Positions 44,570-55,956 of a stretch of 64,000 nt of DNA are shown here, piece by piece; position 1 is the stretch's first letter, and every line of letters starts with the position of its first letter. Where the stretch lies: contig OY744465.1 of the NCBI GenBank assembly GCA_963556145.1, positions 3,906,001 to 3,970,000 of the forward strand, written 5' to 3'. The notes beneath the pieces were generated by a model, which worked only from the letters and a program-made list of their open reading frames with translations, was not told where the DNA came from and did no database searches. The stretch is from Hygrocybe punicea (lineage: Eukaryota; Basidiomycota; Agaricomycetes; Agaricales; Hygrophoraceae). Both the position numbers and the translations under genes were made by a program.

Positions 44570-45168
44570 AAAATTTCTGTGCTCTACATTGTATCTCATG
44601 AGCACTGCATGGATTAACATGGTTATAGAGGGAAAGTTGTACTATGTCTGAAGGCTATCTACTGCTATAACTGCATTTGGACAATATTTAGTGTTTGGTG
44701 TCTTGTGAATGAAGCTAAAGGTAAACCAGTACTTTTTGACACCCAAAATGATATTGTCAAATTGTGGCATCAAATGGCTCCCATGAAAAAGATTGCAGGG
44801 AGAAAGTTGTTCATTTGTTCAAGGGCTAAATGTAAATATACTGTGTTTTGCTTTATCTGTGTTCTTTGAGGCAATATTTCATCTGTGCTATGTTTGTCTG
44901 CATCAAGCATGAAATGCCACAAGAATCATGATTATGAGCTCAAAGAACAAAAATAAAGAAAAACACAGTATATATACTTTTAGCCCTTGAAAAAATGAAC
45001 AACTTTCTCCCTGCAATCTTTTTCATAGGAGCCATTTGAAATGATTTGATGCCACAATTTGACAATATCATTTTGGGTGTCAAAACATACTGGTTTACCT
45101 TTTGCTTCATTCACAAGACACCAAACACTAAATATTGTCCAAATGCAGTTATAGCAGTAGATAGCCCT
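44570..45168. mobile_element. foldback (long inverted-repeat) element
   Basis: About 44641-44870 is repeated in inverted orientation at about 44938-45168, with a short spacer of roughly 70 bp. Shared words include GACAATATCATTTTGGGTGTC and its complement, and CAAACACTAAATATTGTCC. The left arm with its outer flank (from 44575) is also present near the end of the window (63770-64000), so the family is dispersed. The arms are AT-rich and hold no coding capacity. Such foldback elements are usually mobilised by transposases in trans. Confidence 0.65.
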
Positions 45169-45835
45169 TAAGTAGACTGTCCACAGGCCAGTCCAGGCTG
45201 GCCCTCAGCTGATTTTGCTGGCCCTGACCCTGGCCCTTTAGGTCCAGTCCACCTTCAGCTGGTCCTGGCCCTGGATCATAGCCAGGTCAGGGCCAGGCGG
45301 CCCAGGCCAGGTCAGGGTCAGCCCTGGGTCAGCCCTGGCCCTCTATCTCAAAAGTTTGTCCATACATGCTCAACAATCTGTCCATACATGCTCTCCATTA
45401 ACAGTATTTTAATCTACACAGTCATTATTAAAGTCAAATCTCCAATATATTTCTTCATAATCTCACCTTCTGGACCAAGCTTTTTGTCTGTATATCCAGC
45501 TTGTAGCTTTTGCAGTCCACTAAATCTGAATTTCTTCATTTTGAATTATCAAGGATCATCAGTGCATGTGCTCAGCTATACAGGTTCAAGTTGTAGGTAT
45601 AGCTAGATAGTCATGAGCCATTTTTGGTAGCTTTTTATACTATGGAGTTATGAACCTGTGGGGATCCCAAGGCTAAAAGGATCTTCAACTATGGGAACTA
45701 ACTATATAAGCTTGGTGTTTTGGGAAATGCTAAAGCATGCATAGTTAGAGTAACCTAAACCACATACTTGTACCCCTGACATCTGAGAGGGCCAGGCCAG
45801 GGCCAGCTGTTTACTGACTTGGCTCTTGGCCCTTG
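45169..45835. repeat. GGCCCTGG/CCAGGCC arrays, likely ends of a small element
   Basis: Dense degenerate CAGGCC, GGCCCTGG and CCAGGTCAGGG words at 45175-45350 and again at 45785-45815. A less repetitive interior (45351-45780) lies between and holds no gene. The left boundary AGACTGTCCA also occurs at 25538, next to the other hAT end. This fits a MITE-like element whose ends are made of one repeated word. Confidence 0.5.
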
Positions 45836-46180
45836 TACTGCTGTTCCGGCCTGGTCTAAAGCCATGAGCCAAGCCAAGCCAGGCCCTTTTAGGCCAGGCC
45901 CAGCTGGGTCATGGTGCCGGCTTTTGGCGGCCTGGGGCTTGGCCTGGGTGATTACAAGCCGTGAGCCAAGCCGTCAAGCCACGGCCTGGTCAGGGTTTAG
46001 ATTTGCTTCTCGCTGCCATCCTTGACAACATTTTTGCTACTTTGTTACAATGCTACATTCACTGTCATGCTCCTTCCTCATCTGTCATCGATGTCATCCA
46101 CTGGCCTCTTCGTGATCCTTATTCTCAGGAGGTGTTGTATATACACCAATACAATTTTTTTCTCCCATTCAACTGCCAAA
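45836..46180 (+). repeat. 5' subterminal region of a hAT element
   Basis: It begins TACTGCTGTTCCGGCCTGG, shared (one base different) with 25601 at the 3' end of the other hAT fragment. Imperfect GAGCCAAGCC and GGCCTGG words fill the first 170 bp. It leads directly to the start codon of the transposase N-terminal half at 46181. Confidence 0.6.
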
Positions 46181-47796
46181 ATGCCACCCACTATTGAGGA
46201 TATCAAGTCAATTATCAAGAAAATAGTGACACTCTCCAACTCCCTGCCTCCTGTTCAGAAAGGGACTACAAAAGACAAGATCTGGTTAGTTGTGTTGGGG
46301 CAAGAAGGTGAAACTGCATTCGAAACCTTCAACAAATGCTTCGATGCCCTATTTGCTGAGGATTGTCGAAACTCGGAAGGCCAACTACACTACATTCACC
46401 AGGGAAAGTCTGGGATGGGCGTTATCTGCTCATATCTAAAAAAGATTGATTGGTCCCAAGACTTTCCCCTCAAACTGGTCGAAATTAAGCTGAAGTGTTT
46501 GGTGGATGAACTTAGCTACCTCATGTAAGTCCTCATTCTCACTCACTATGCAACTAATTCTCTATTAGCAATTCAAATGTGGAAAAACCCAAATCAGCAC
46601 ATCAAGTTAATCTAGCATCAAAACTTAGGGATACCGATAATGCCGAGCAAGCACAGCTCTCATTCCAGCGCCGGGCTGTGGAGGATTTCCATACTCACCA
46701 AAATCAACCTGAAGTTGAGACTGTCGACTCACCACCCACCCCTCCATCTCACCCCAGCCAGCATGGGTCAACTCCGGCGCCTCCACCATCCAGCCATCAG
46801 TTGAAGTGCCCAGTTACAGTTGTTGACAGTGAAGATTTGGATGACGAGGATCAGCCCAAGCCCCGTAAGTATTGCCAAACTATCGTTCTCTTTGATTTTC
46901 ATCATCACTACAGCCAAAAAGAAGCGAGCCATGTTAGGAAACCCAACTGCCACTGGACCTGATGGACTTTTGGTGGACGTGGACGTACAAGAGATCAACT
47001 CGAACGATGATGCACCATCACGAGAAGACAAGCGACGGGATGTTGACGAGTTTTTCCAGCCAGGCCTGTTGAAGGAAGTGAATGGAAAGCAGAAGAAATA
47101 CCGGGTGTGCAAATTATGTCCATGAGTAATTGTCTTCAAGTTCATTTGCATGTGTGTTGCAGTCACAACCATGGAACAGTGGGCAGAAGACTTTGGTTGA
47201 CGAGGTTACGACTTTACAGTGCCATTTGGAAGCGTCTCATTCAGTGAGTGAGAACTGCTTTACAAGTCCATGTTCTCACGTCTACATCAGGGGAAATACA
47301 GAAAATGGGCCAACGACTCCAAATTCGAATCAAAGTTACCCAGGGACATCAAAAAACGTAAATCGGCTGCAGAACAGATTACATGCACCTTGGATCGTGA
47401 CCTCAGGGAGAAGAAACTGTCTGAATGAGTCCTCCCCTACTCCGATAAGCTTTTTCACCAATCAGCAACTGAATGGCTAGTTTCTACAGACCAGGTACGT
47501 GGAAACCCTATCACCATCTATTGATTGGTCCATGTGTTATAATAGCCTATCAAAGCCCTCGAACATCCAAAATTTAAGGACATGATCGATGTTGCTTCTT
47601 GGGCAACAAAAGGAGTCAAGATCCCTCATCGCAAGACAACTCGTGCAGACATTAAAAGAATGTTCAATGATAATCTCAAGAATCTAAAAGCCTGACTTAA
47701 TGTGCGTCTGTCTCAGAACCTCACAGTGATCGGTTCAAATTAATTATCTCCAGGGCCCAACTGTCACAGGTGAGGTGAGTCTAACATGTGATGCCT
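46181..47796 (+). pseudogene. hAT-family transposase, N-terminal half with BED finger
   Basis: ATG at 46181 (MPPTIEDIKSIIKKIVTL). An alpha-helical N-terminal region (LVVLGQEGETAFETFNKCFD) leads to a Pro/Ser-rich linker. Then comes a BED-type zinc finger: DVDEFF, YRVCKLC (C-x2-C), and after an intron TLQCHLEASHS with H-x4-H. Downstream are IKALEHPKFKDMIDVASWAT, VKIPHRKTTRADIKRMF, and GEVSLTCDAW, the start of the catalytic core. Decay is visible as an in-frame TGA within LKA-LN, where an Arg codon is expected, and a frameshift before the FKDMIDV part. The gene stops abruptly at about 47796 where another repeat begins. The missing C-terminal half matches the type of fragment at 25768-29125. Confidence 0.75.
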
Positions 47797-48473
47797 GGCC
47801 ATGAAAATCCATACCCTTGTATCCACCAGGCATGGATTTTTCCCATGGATACTTTACCCATTGATATGGATTATTCACAGGTACAAGTATGGGTACTATT
47901 ATAATTATATCCAGATATTATAATACTACTAAATATACATTATATACTACACTTACATTGGGCACTTGCCAGCCCAGTCTTGTTCTTGCAAACATCCAGC
48001 TGTGTCCAAGTTGACACGTCGCGCCATCGCCATTGTCGACGCACCACCGCCGTTGTTGACGTGTCACTGCCGTTGTTGACGCATCGCCGGTGTTGCTGTG
48101 TTGCCATCATTGTCATTGTTGATGCGACGCCATAGTCAACACATCACCATCCCAGAATGCGTCCTCCCACAGGTCCCTACACCTCATGCAGGCTAGACGC
48201 ATGTAAATTGTCGTCATCGTCACCCTCGCGAGGTAGACAGGGGGATCTCTGGTGGGCTTCGCACTTGGGGGTAACCTTGTTCGCGAGGGGTGGGGGCGCC
48301 GCGTGAGCCCTACGTGTCAGTTGACGCGTCTGCACGTGTTTGCGAGGTCCTTGTGTATTCTTCTGTCCCTGTGTATGCTTCTGTGCTGGAGACCTCGCGA
48401 ACACGCATTGATGCGTGTCCACGAGGCATGGTTGTTGCAAGGCACAGTTGTTGCAAGGCATTGTTGTTGGGAG

Positions 48474-49771
48474 TAGTGTTGGGGAAGTTTGGTCTCAGAC
48501 CGATCCAAACCCAGTTTAGACTGAACCGAAACCGGTGGTTTCAGTTTCAGTTTGGGAAATTTCGGCTGAGACTGAACCGTTCAGTCTCCAGTTTGGAGAT
48601 TTGGCCACAGGCCAAAACAGTTTCAAACTCAGTTTGAACTGCAAACCGACAGTCCAAAGTCGGCTACTTGGCTGACTTTGAAAGTCACCCAAAGTCACCA
48701 ACCCCCACCAGCAACACCCCCGATGTACGCCAAACAAGGACGATGGAGCACCCGAGGTGGACAAAACAGGTGGCAGGGTACTCCCTGCTGCCCACGTATG
48801 TTTTTTTATTTTATTTACTTTTTTTATTCGACACTAACTCACATTTACAGTAGTAAGTTACAGTCAACGGCCACCACAGCCATCACTACTACTACCACCA
48901 TGGCCACCACCACCACTACGACCACAACGATGACGACGATTGCCACCATGATGGCTGCAACCACCAGAACGGCAACGTCGGACGCCAAGAACAATGTGTC
49001 CAAGACATGCATGCACGCAAACGAACGTGAACAGGGTGGAGTGGGAGTCAACGAGATGGAATGAGCGGCGGGGGTAGGTGCATCCACCCCCGCTCCTTCT
49101 TGGTATGTTGTTTTCATTGTTTCTTTTATTGATTTTATTTGTATATAATGGAACGCAGCACCACATCACCACCACCATCACCACCATGCAACACCACCAC
49201 TACCACCACCACCACCACCATGCAACACCAATGCGGCCAACGCAGGGTCAACCCGTCCATCATGCGTGTACAACACGCATGACACATCGGGACACCCATG
49301 CAGAGAGGCTCGTACGCCACCACCATGCGTCCGCCGAAAACAACCAATGCAGGACCAACACGGGTCCAACACACCCATCATTGCGTGCACAATGCGTCTT
49401 ACACATCGGGGCATCACCACCACCACCACCACACCCAATCGATGACAGCTGAGGCCAAACACACGTGTTCAATGTGTGTGTTTCGCTAGGACAGGGCTGG
49501 GCAGCCCACCCCACCCCCAATCCCATCTCGTAATGAGGCCGGCCACGTCGATTGACGTGTGCAGCACTCTGGTGAGGTCAGATGGGAGTGAGGGCCCCCA
49601 GCCCATATGGTTCGCGGTCTAGACCGCGTTTGGACCGAAACCGAACCGACGCAAATGGTTTGCATCGGTTCTGGTCTGGTTTGGGGATTTCGGGTGGAAA
49701 ACCAGACCATTCAGTTTCTGGTTTGGGAAAAAAGGGCCCAAACCGGCCCAAACCGAACTTCCCCAACACTA
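48474..49771. mobile_element. non-autonomous hAT-like element with perfect 8-bp target duplication
   Basis: 1298 bp with inverted ends TAGTGTTGGGGAAGTT, flanked on both sides by the 8-mer GTTGGGAG (48466-48473 and 49772-49779). Both ends carry degenerate GTTTGG/CCAAAC and GGTTT words (48490-48660 and 49610-49765). The interior holds ACCACCATCACC microsatellite DNA (48870-49240) and no transposase. The intact duplication indicates a relatively recent insertion. The ends resemble the element at 27462 (TAGTGATGG) but the internal word differs. Confidence 0.8.
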
Positions 49772-50162
49772 GTTGGGAGGCATGGTTGTTGAGAGAGTTA
49801 GCCAAAGTCTTAGAGGCCGGGTTGGGGGCACGTACCTGGGCCATTCGGTGGGCACACCACCCTCCCAGCCATTCTCCTTCTGTTGCATTGATGTTGTTGT
49901 CACGTTCTCATTGTTGTCGCGATCTGGTGGTGGTTCCTGCTAAAGTAATTAGTTGTCACACATATGTGACAACTATTGCCATATCCGGCGGTATCCGTAT
50001 CCGTGGGTCCACGGAGACAAATTAACCAATCTGTACCCATATCTGCACGGGTATGGATCGCCATGGATATGGATTCACCTGTATCCGTGCCATAGCCTAT
50101 GCGGTGTAGATGCGGGTTCTTGGTGGCTTTGGAACTATATAAAGAAATAATGATCCTAGCCT

Positions 50163-50991
50163 GAGGGTGTCAGCGTAGAAGTGACGGTGGATAAGTCAGT
50201 GTCAGGAGTAGTAGTAAAAATAGAAATGGAAGTAAAGATGTAAGCCGCCGTGTAAAACTAAACAAATAACGACAAATCCGGCGATGAACGGAGTGAAAAC
50301 GGACAAATAATGAAGAACCCGATGATGCCGATGATGTCGGGTATGGCGGGTCGGGTCAGGTCGGGTCGGAAACGATGAACAAATATACGGGAACAGCGAT
50401 AAAGACAACGAAGTGAACTACAAAAAGGCTAAGGGTCTACGTGGACGAGCATTTGAAGGGATTAAAAGGATTCTGACTATGAGGTAAATGGGGACTAATG
50501 GTATATTATTTTTGTACGGTCGTCAGGGACCGTTTTTATAGTACAGGAGTGTGTAGCTACTTTCGGACATGTCTATTTCGGCCGATAGATACTACAAAGA
50601 AAAGATGGAATGGGGATGTGGAAAAGGGGGGTTGCAAAGCGACATAGACAGGTAAATGGAGGGGAAAACAAATATGCAAGGAAAAGATCTAGAAGTCCTA
50701 CATATCTCCGAAAGGACGAGGGGATGCACAAATAAAGTAAATCTGAAGTCGGGGATTGAGTCCGATGAGATCCATCTTCTATAATTAGAACTCCGGGGTG
50801 TCTGAGGCTGCCGGATTTGGTCCAAAAGCGGCTGTGACGAAGCAGCATACGTCGGGTCACATCGGTCATGTCGGGTCATGTCACGTCGGGTTACGTCGGG
50901 TTCAAATGCGAGTTGAATGGAGGCAGCGGGTTCGTCCGGATTCATGATATAGCGAGGATACGGACTCAGAGGGACGTCGACCCTCTACAGC
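50163..50991 (-). repeat. solo LTR, minus orientation (LTR-a)
   Basis: On the minus strand it begins TGTAGAGGGTCGACG and ends GACACCCTCA, giving TG..CA termini and about 829 bp. It is related along its length to 55957-56684 on the plus strand. Shared stretches include GAGGGTC..GACCCTCTGAG, GTTTTCCCCTCCATTT and GTAGTATAAAAACGG-like TATA DNA. CGGGTCA and TCGGGT words are frequent near both ends (50340-50370, 50865-50905). Confidence 0.55.
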
Positions 50992-51514
50992 GGCAAGGGT
51001 GACAGCCATGTTGATTGACGTGTGTCTAGCCCATGCGAGGTGTAGGAACATGGGTTGCCAGTGTTGAACACCAGTGACATGTCAACAGCGACAACAATGT
51101 CAACGGTGATGTGTCAACGGTGACACATCAAAAAAGGCAATGATGGTGATGGCAACACTTCAACATCAACAGCAATGGCAGTGACACATTGACAACAACA
51201 CCAATGGCGATGCATCAACACCAGTGATGCATCAACACCGGCGTCGCATTGGGGATGCCTGGGCCTGTCAACCTCGCAAGTCCTGCAGATAAGGTACTTA
51301 TAAAATAATTAGTATAGTATATATAGTACATATTATATACATCCATGCCCCTACCAATGAGTAATCTGTACTCATACCCATGGGTAATCCATACCTGTGG
51401 GTAGAGTATCTGTGGGAAAAATCTGTGCCTGACGGATACACGGGTACAGACTTTCATGGATATGGATACAGATCCGAAATTTTGTATCCACAGATTACCT
51501 GTGCCATAGCCTTC

Positions 51515-52914
51515 AATAAGGCAGGACTCTTCAAGCACCCACTTTTTCATGTAGTTGGAGTAGCTGCCACCAAACTTCACCTTCATCTTCAAGTTATTGT
51601 GCTCCTGGACCCAATCAGGTGCCCAAAAGGCACCTACTTTACCTGTAGGGTTGACTAGAATATTGTAATGAATGGCATGACTTTTGCCCATTGTCAATTC
51701 GCAAATTTCACAATAGATAAGGGTCTCACCTCAGGTCCTTAGGGTAATTCCAATGTATGTTGTTCAAATACTTGGTCATGTATGCAGCATATTTATGCTT
51801 CCCCATAGCCTTGAATAATGCCATCCATTCAGGGAAAACACTTTCGAACCACCCTATGTCACTGTGGTTCATTGCGTGTGACATTTCCTCATACAACAAG
51901 AAGTACTTGTGCATCAAGAGCACATTCTCACACTGTGCATCCCACAGATGTCCCAGCTGCCTGCGCAATCCATAAACATCAATGTCCGAGTCAGTCCCAG
52001 TGACATATTTGGACACCAGATAATCGGCCAATGATTTTAGTTGTGCCTCTGTAGGTTGAGAATGGGCAAAGGCATCAAGAGACATCCAATTCCATTTGCT
52101 GACTTCTGTATGCCCCACATCAAACCACAGGGCTATGCCTTCATGACTGATAACCTCATGCATACACCGAAAACCTGGCTTCGAACCAATTTTTCCTGTT
52201 TCCTGTGGTTGATGTTGGGTGATGAACCTCATCAAGCTATTATCATCATCCCTAGCCAACTTTGATTCAATCAGTATCTGCCAAACAGCATCTGCACAGG
52301 CCATCTTGAGGTGGCGAAGCCCAAATATGAAGGTAACACACTGGAAGCGTTGGAATACCGATTTTTTCAATGGACCGGCATTCTAGCAGGGACTCCACAC
52401 ATTCTGCTGTTCCCAAATCACTATAGAAGATAATGACATGTTCTCGCATGTTTACAATATCTCATTCCCACTGATAGGGTACATTATCTGTTAGATCACC
52501 GATGTCTCCTTCCTGCATCAGGTTGTGGAGGGCCAGGATGTTGCTGGAGACTTTGGACTGGTTGATGTCCATCACCCTGGCAGGTGCATGGCACATCTTT
52601 ACTATTGGTATACTTTTGACTGCTTCAGGTAGGCTCACAGTACTTTGAAATTTGTGGAAGTAACAGGGGCCATGAAAGCACAACTCATGATAAAACATCC
52701 ATGAATAAAATCGCTGCTGCTGCATAAAGCCAGAAGGGTGGGTGGTCTCAGGGTGTAGCACCAAGAAATCATACAGGTTCTGGACAGGTGGGAGTTGGTG
52801 TGGGTCAACATGGGGATTCATAGGTGATCGACGCCATAGTTCTTTGGAGCACTTCAAGTGCTCAGTGGTTACACCATGCTCCAACCGAATGAGTGTGCCA
52901 GATGTGAAGTGAGT
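51515..52914 (-). pseudogene. DUF6589-like protein, C-terminal half
   Basis: On the minus strand it starts at about 52914 with THFTSGTLIRLEHGVTTEHL, then KVSSNILALHNLMQEGD, FYSDLGTAECVESLLE, FIFGLRHLKMACADAVW and SLMRFITQHQPQETG, and finally FGGSYSNYMKKWVLEES. This order matches the C-terminal half of the basidiomycete DUF6589 family, as I remember it. A frameshift lies in an A-run near 52372 (before KKSVFQRFQ). The 3' end is cut at 51515 by the ATCCATACCC element. The N-terminal half it needs is found on the opposite strand at 56757-57780. Function of the family is unknown. Confidence 0.65.
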
Positions 52915-54236
52915 ACCCAAGAACCTGGCAATCCGACATTTTATTTGGGAACACTTCCAAGGTGTCAACCGCATCATCCAGAATTTCCACTATGTTGGCG
53001 GTACCTTCAACGGCAAGAAACTCGAGTTGTGTCGACCCTCAGTCATCGTTGTTGGCCATCAATGCACATATGAAGGACAAGTAGCTGACAAGTCCAAAGT
53101 GCAGAAAATTCACGATTGGCCAATGCTGACCAACCTCACCAAAGTCCATGCCTTCCTTGGTATCTGCAGCATCTTGCGCATCTTTATCAAAGACTTCTCA
53201 CTCCACTCCCGACCTCTCGTCCATCTTACCCACAAAGGGACACCCTTCGAATTTGGCAAAGAAGAAGAGACCATCATCGACTACCTCAAAAACGCTGTCA
53301 TCACATCGCCAGTGCTGTGCACTATCGACTACAGGTGTGAATGGGAAGTCATTCTCACTGTTGATTCCTCCATCCTCGGAGTTGGCTTGGTTCTCATGCA
53401 AATCTGTGCTGATGGAAAATGTTATCCGAATCGCTTTGGTTCAATATCGTGGAATGAATGCAAAGCCCGATACTCCCAGTCTAAGCTTGAGCTCTACAGC
53501 CTCTTCAGGGCCCTCCGTGCCTACCGGATTTTTATTATTGGTGTCCACAATCTCACCATTGAAGTTGATGCAAAGTATATAAAGGGAATACTCAACAATC
53601 CCGACATTCAAACCAATGCAACAATCAACCGATGGATAGCTGGCATTCTCCTGTTTGATTTCAGACTTGTTCATGTACCCGCTTCCTCACACAGTGCACC
53701 CGACGGACTCTCCAGATGCCCCCATGCTGCAGAAGACCCCGAGGAGATGACAACTCCGACAATTGGCTCGACCACTCCTATGGTTTCTTTATGGAAGTTG
53801 TTAACTACCGAGCCGACCTCGATCGAGTCAAAGAAAAACTCACCAAGTCTCAGCTTGCATCTGCCTGACAATTCAAAGAGAAATACGCGAACACGATCAA
53901 AACCTTTGAATTCAAACCTGGCAACCTTGTCCTTGTCCAAAACTCATGTATTGAAATGTCTCTTGATTGAAAAGCAAAGCTGCGATATTTCAGGCCCATG
54001 ATTGTCATCAGGAAAACTCATGGTGGATCCTACATACTAGCCGAACTTGACGGTGCAGTTTCTAGATCCTGATTTGCCACTTTCCGAGTCATACCCTACC
54101 ATGCCCGCTCAAAAATATCGATACCATTGGACAATTTCTTACAATACCCCGATGCCGACGATACCGACTCAAGTGATCTAGATGATCCGACGTACCCACC
54201 CTCCATAGACTCCTCACCCGACGATGATTAGGCATT
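52915..54236 (+). pseudogene. Ty3/gypsy pol fragment: RT thumb, RNase H, chromodomain-end remnant
   Basis: It opens with LAIRHFIWEHFQGVNRI, the end of the reverse-transcriptase palm/thumb, then VHAFLGICSILRIFIKDF and the RNase H domain (ILTVDSSILGVG, FGSISWNECKARYSQSKLE, IEVDAKYIKGILNNPDIQ, HVPASSHSAPDGLSR). After about 53720 the integrase core is missing. Only an integrase C-terminal remnant follows (FKPGNLVLVQNS, GGSYILAELDGAVS) with in-frame stops. The first half of pol is absent on this strand and lies inverted at 57781-59534. The element is dead. Confidence 0.8.
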
Positions 54237-54586
54237 TCTTTTATTTTGTCCATTTTATATCTCTATATTTAGCATTTCTTCCTTTTCTGACAATATGACA
54301 AATGATGTGAACAGTCCCATGTCTTCGGGAGCCATCGGCTTTCCTTAGCTGGGTGAACAAGCTGAAAATGTTATTTGTTATGTACAAGATATATTTTATT
54401 TACACAGACACATTTTTTTTTACATTTTTAGAGGTGGCCGGTCTCAAAATCACGTTTCATCGCCACCAACATCGCTGATACCTGCTCGTGATCCACGCGA
54501 AACCTATTGAACTGCTGGCCAAACTGGATTAGATGCTCATTTACCTGAGCACCCAGGGACCCCAACTCTTCCATCAGCACCGTGAG
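54237..54586. other. gypsy 3' flank, no gene seen
   Basis: AT-rich DNA after the pol remnant, with CCTTTTCTG and T-run tracts and an AT-rich stretch near 54378-54425. It may hold the 3' LTR region of the gypsy element, but I could not define repeat ends. Confidence 0.35.
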
Positions 54587-55613
54587 TCACGCAGAAACAC
54601 TCCCAAAACTTTCTATTGCCCTGTCGAATGGGTTGGTTCCAGAATCTGCCCTATGCCTTTTTGTAGGCCGCTCCCCATCCATCTCCTCCTCCTTTTCATC
54701 CAAATCCGACTCCACCTCTTTGACCTGCCACTTACTCATTGATGCCCAAGCAGGCCTTGTCCAGATCGGTTTAGTGGTACAAACGAGTGGTTTCCTCATA
54801 CCACCCGCCACCTCTTTTCCCTTACCGGTGGCCGTCTTGCGTTGTCCCCCACCCATCCAATGTGTCACATTGGTACACCTCTTCTTCAGCTTGCGGCATC
54901 ATTCGCACATGTATCTCATGATGCCTCGACACGTCTCTTAAGCCTTGATGCAATTTGTGCATGCTTGCAAAGGAAACAGCCCGGTGAACTGTTACGAAGC
55001 TCAGTGATTAAAGGACAAATAAACCGACAAGGGAACTCACCATTGTACCAACCAAGTCTTCAATCTCTACTCCCGGCATATCCACATCATCTATGTCGGC
55101 CAGTTGCTCTGGTGCCCGGTTGATGGGGCCTTCTTCTGATCTGACTGCGACTTTGCCCTCAGGAATCGACCTAGTCCCCTGCTCACCCATGACCAATGTG
55201 TTTGTGAGGTTTGCATGAGCTTGCTGCTCCTCACTGATCTGCCGTCGATACGCAGCTGCCTCCCTCTCAACCTGGTCCACTTCCTGAGTCCACTGCTGCA
55301 TTTCCTGATCTATCCTAAGCCTCTCCCACCTTTCCTCTGTGGCCACTCGCCGTCTCTCCACCTCTGCCCATGCCTGTGTCTCTGCCAACCATCTTGCCTC
55401 CTCTTCCCATGCAGCCACCTCCTCATCTGCTTGCCATTTTTCATCCTCCTCCTCCTGTCTAGCCCACTCAGTCATCTCAGCCAACCATTCTTCCAGTGCG
55501 TCTGCGTACACCTGCTGATCTTCCCATAGAGGGGGCGTCACTATCCCCTTGCCTGCGGTTTTGAGCTTGGCCACAATATCGTTATATGCCCGCTGATGGA
55601 TGGTGTTAGTCAT
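54587..55613 (-). pseudogene. repeat-associated hypothetical gene with Cys-rich motif, decayed
   Basis: On the minus strand the first exon (ATG at 55613, MTNTIHQRAYNDIVAKLKTA) codes for a long charged coiled coil (EEEDEKWQADEEVAAWEEE) ending in GVEIEDLVGTM. After an intron a cysteine motif follows at about 54990-54870: ACTNCIKA, TCRGI, and CRKLKKRC, with two in-frame stops. The C-terminal part is basic (KRHRADSGTNPFDR). Similar coiled-coil plus Cys-cluster genes occur next to gypsy elements in basidiomycetes, to my recollection. Function is unknown. The stops show it is not intact. Confidence 0.5.
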
Positions 55614-55956
55614 GCAGGATCTCCTCTCTGAATAGAGAACTCACCATGACCTTCCTGTGGCTGATCAACCAATGCCAGGCTGGGCCTTCGTTCCCTTCAA
55701 TCATCTCCACATACCCGTCATTGTGGAACATGGCAGTTCGGTCGATGGCATCCTGGCATCATATTGGTTGGCCATTGCATATGTCAAAGTGGGAGTTTTG
55801 GAGCAAAGTTAGAAAAGACGGATCAATGAAGACATTTATTTTATTTTATTTACTTTGCCATTGTTTGGCCACTCATGTGATTAGCCACACTCGTGCCCCG
55901 AATTTGGAGATCCCATATTGTTGACCATGGATGGTCTCTATTAGAAGACCCAAGGA
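55614..55956. other. spacer, no gene seen
   Basis: About 340 bp upstream of the Cys-motif gene. It contains AT-rich TTTATTTTATTTTATTTAC near 55840 and no protein-like frame. It may hold the promoter of that gene. Confidence 0.35.

Larger units (their letters stand above)
47797..51514. mobile_element. composite non-autonomous element with ATCCATACCC-type inverted ends
   Basis: The left end (47797-47930) and the right end (51330-51514, inverted) share a run of imperfect ATCCATACCC, TGTATCC and GGATTTTTCCCA words. The right end extends about 50 bp further and ends GTGCCATAGCC, a word also present at 50097. Inside the ends lies a second inverted pair of GTTGACGCATCGCC-like words (about 48010-48150 and 51060-51250). 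The interior contains a younger nested element (48474-49771), an LTR (about 50163-50991) and another ATCCATACCC stretch (49975-50105). It separates the hAT half from the DUF6589-like gene. No target duplication is visible, probably because the left end is truncated. Confidence 0.5.

Noticed and set aside
48864..49530. His/Thr- or Val/Gly-rich proteins in the nested element
   Set aside because: They translate CACCAT/GGTGGT microsatellite DNA and appear in all frames.
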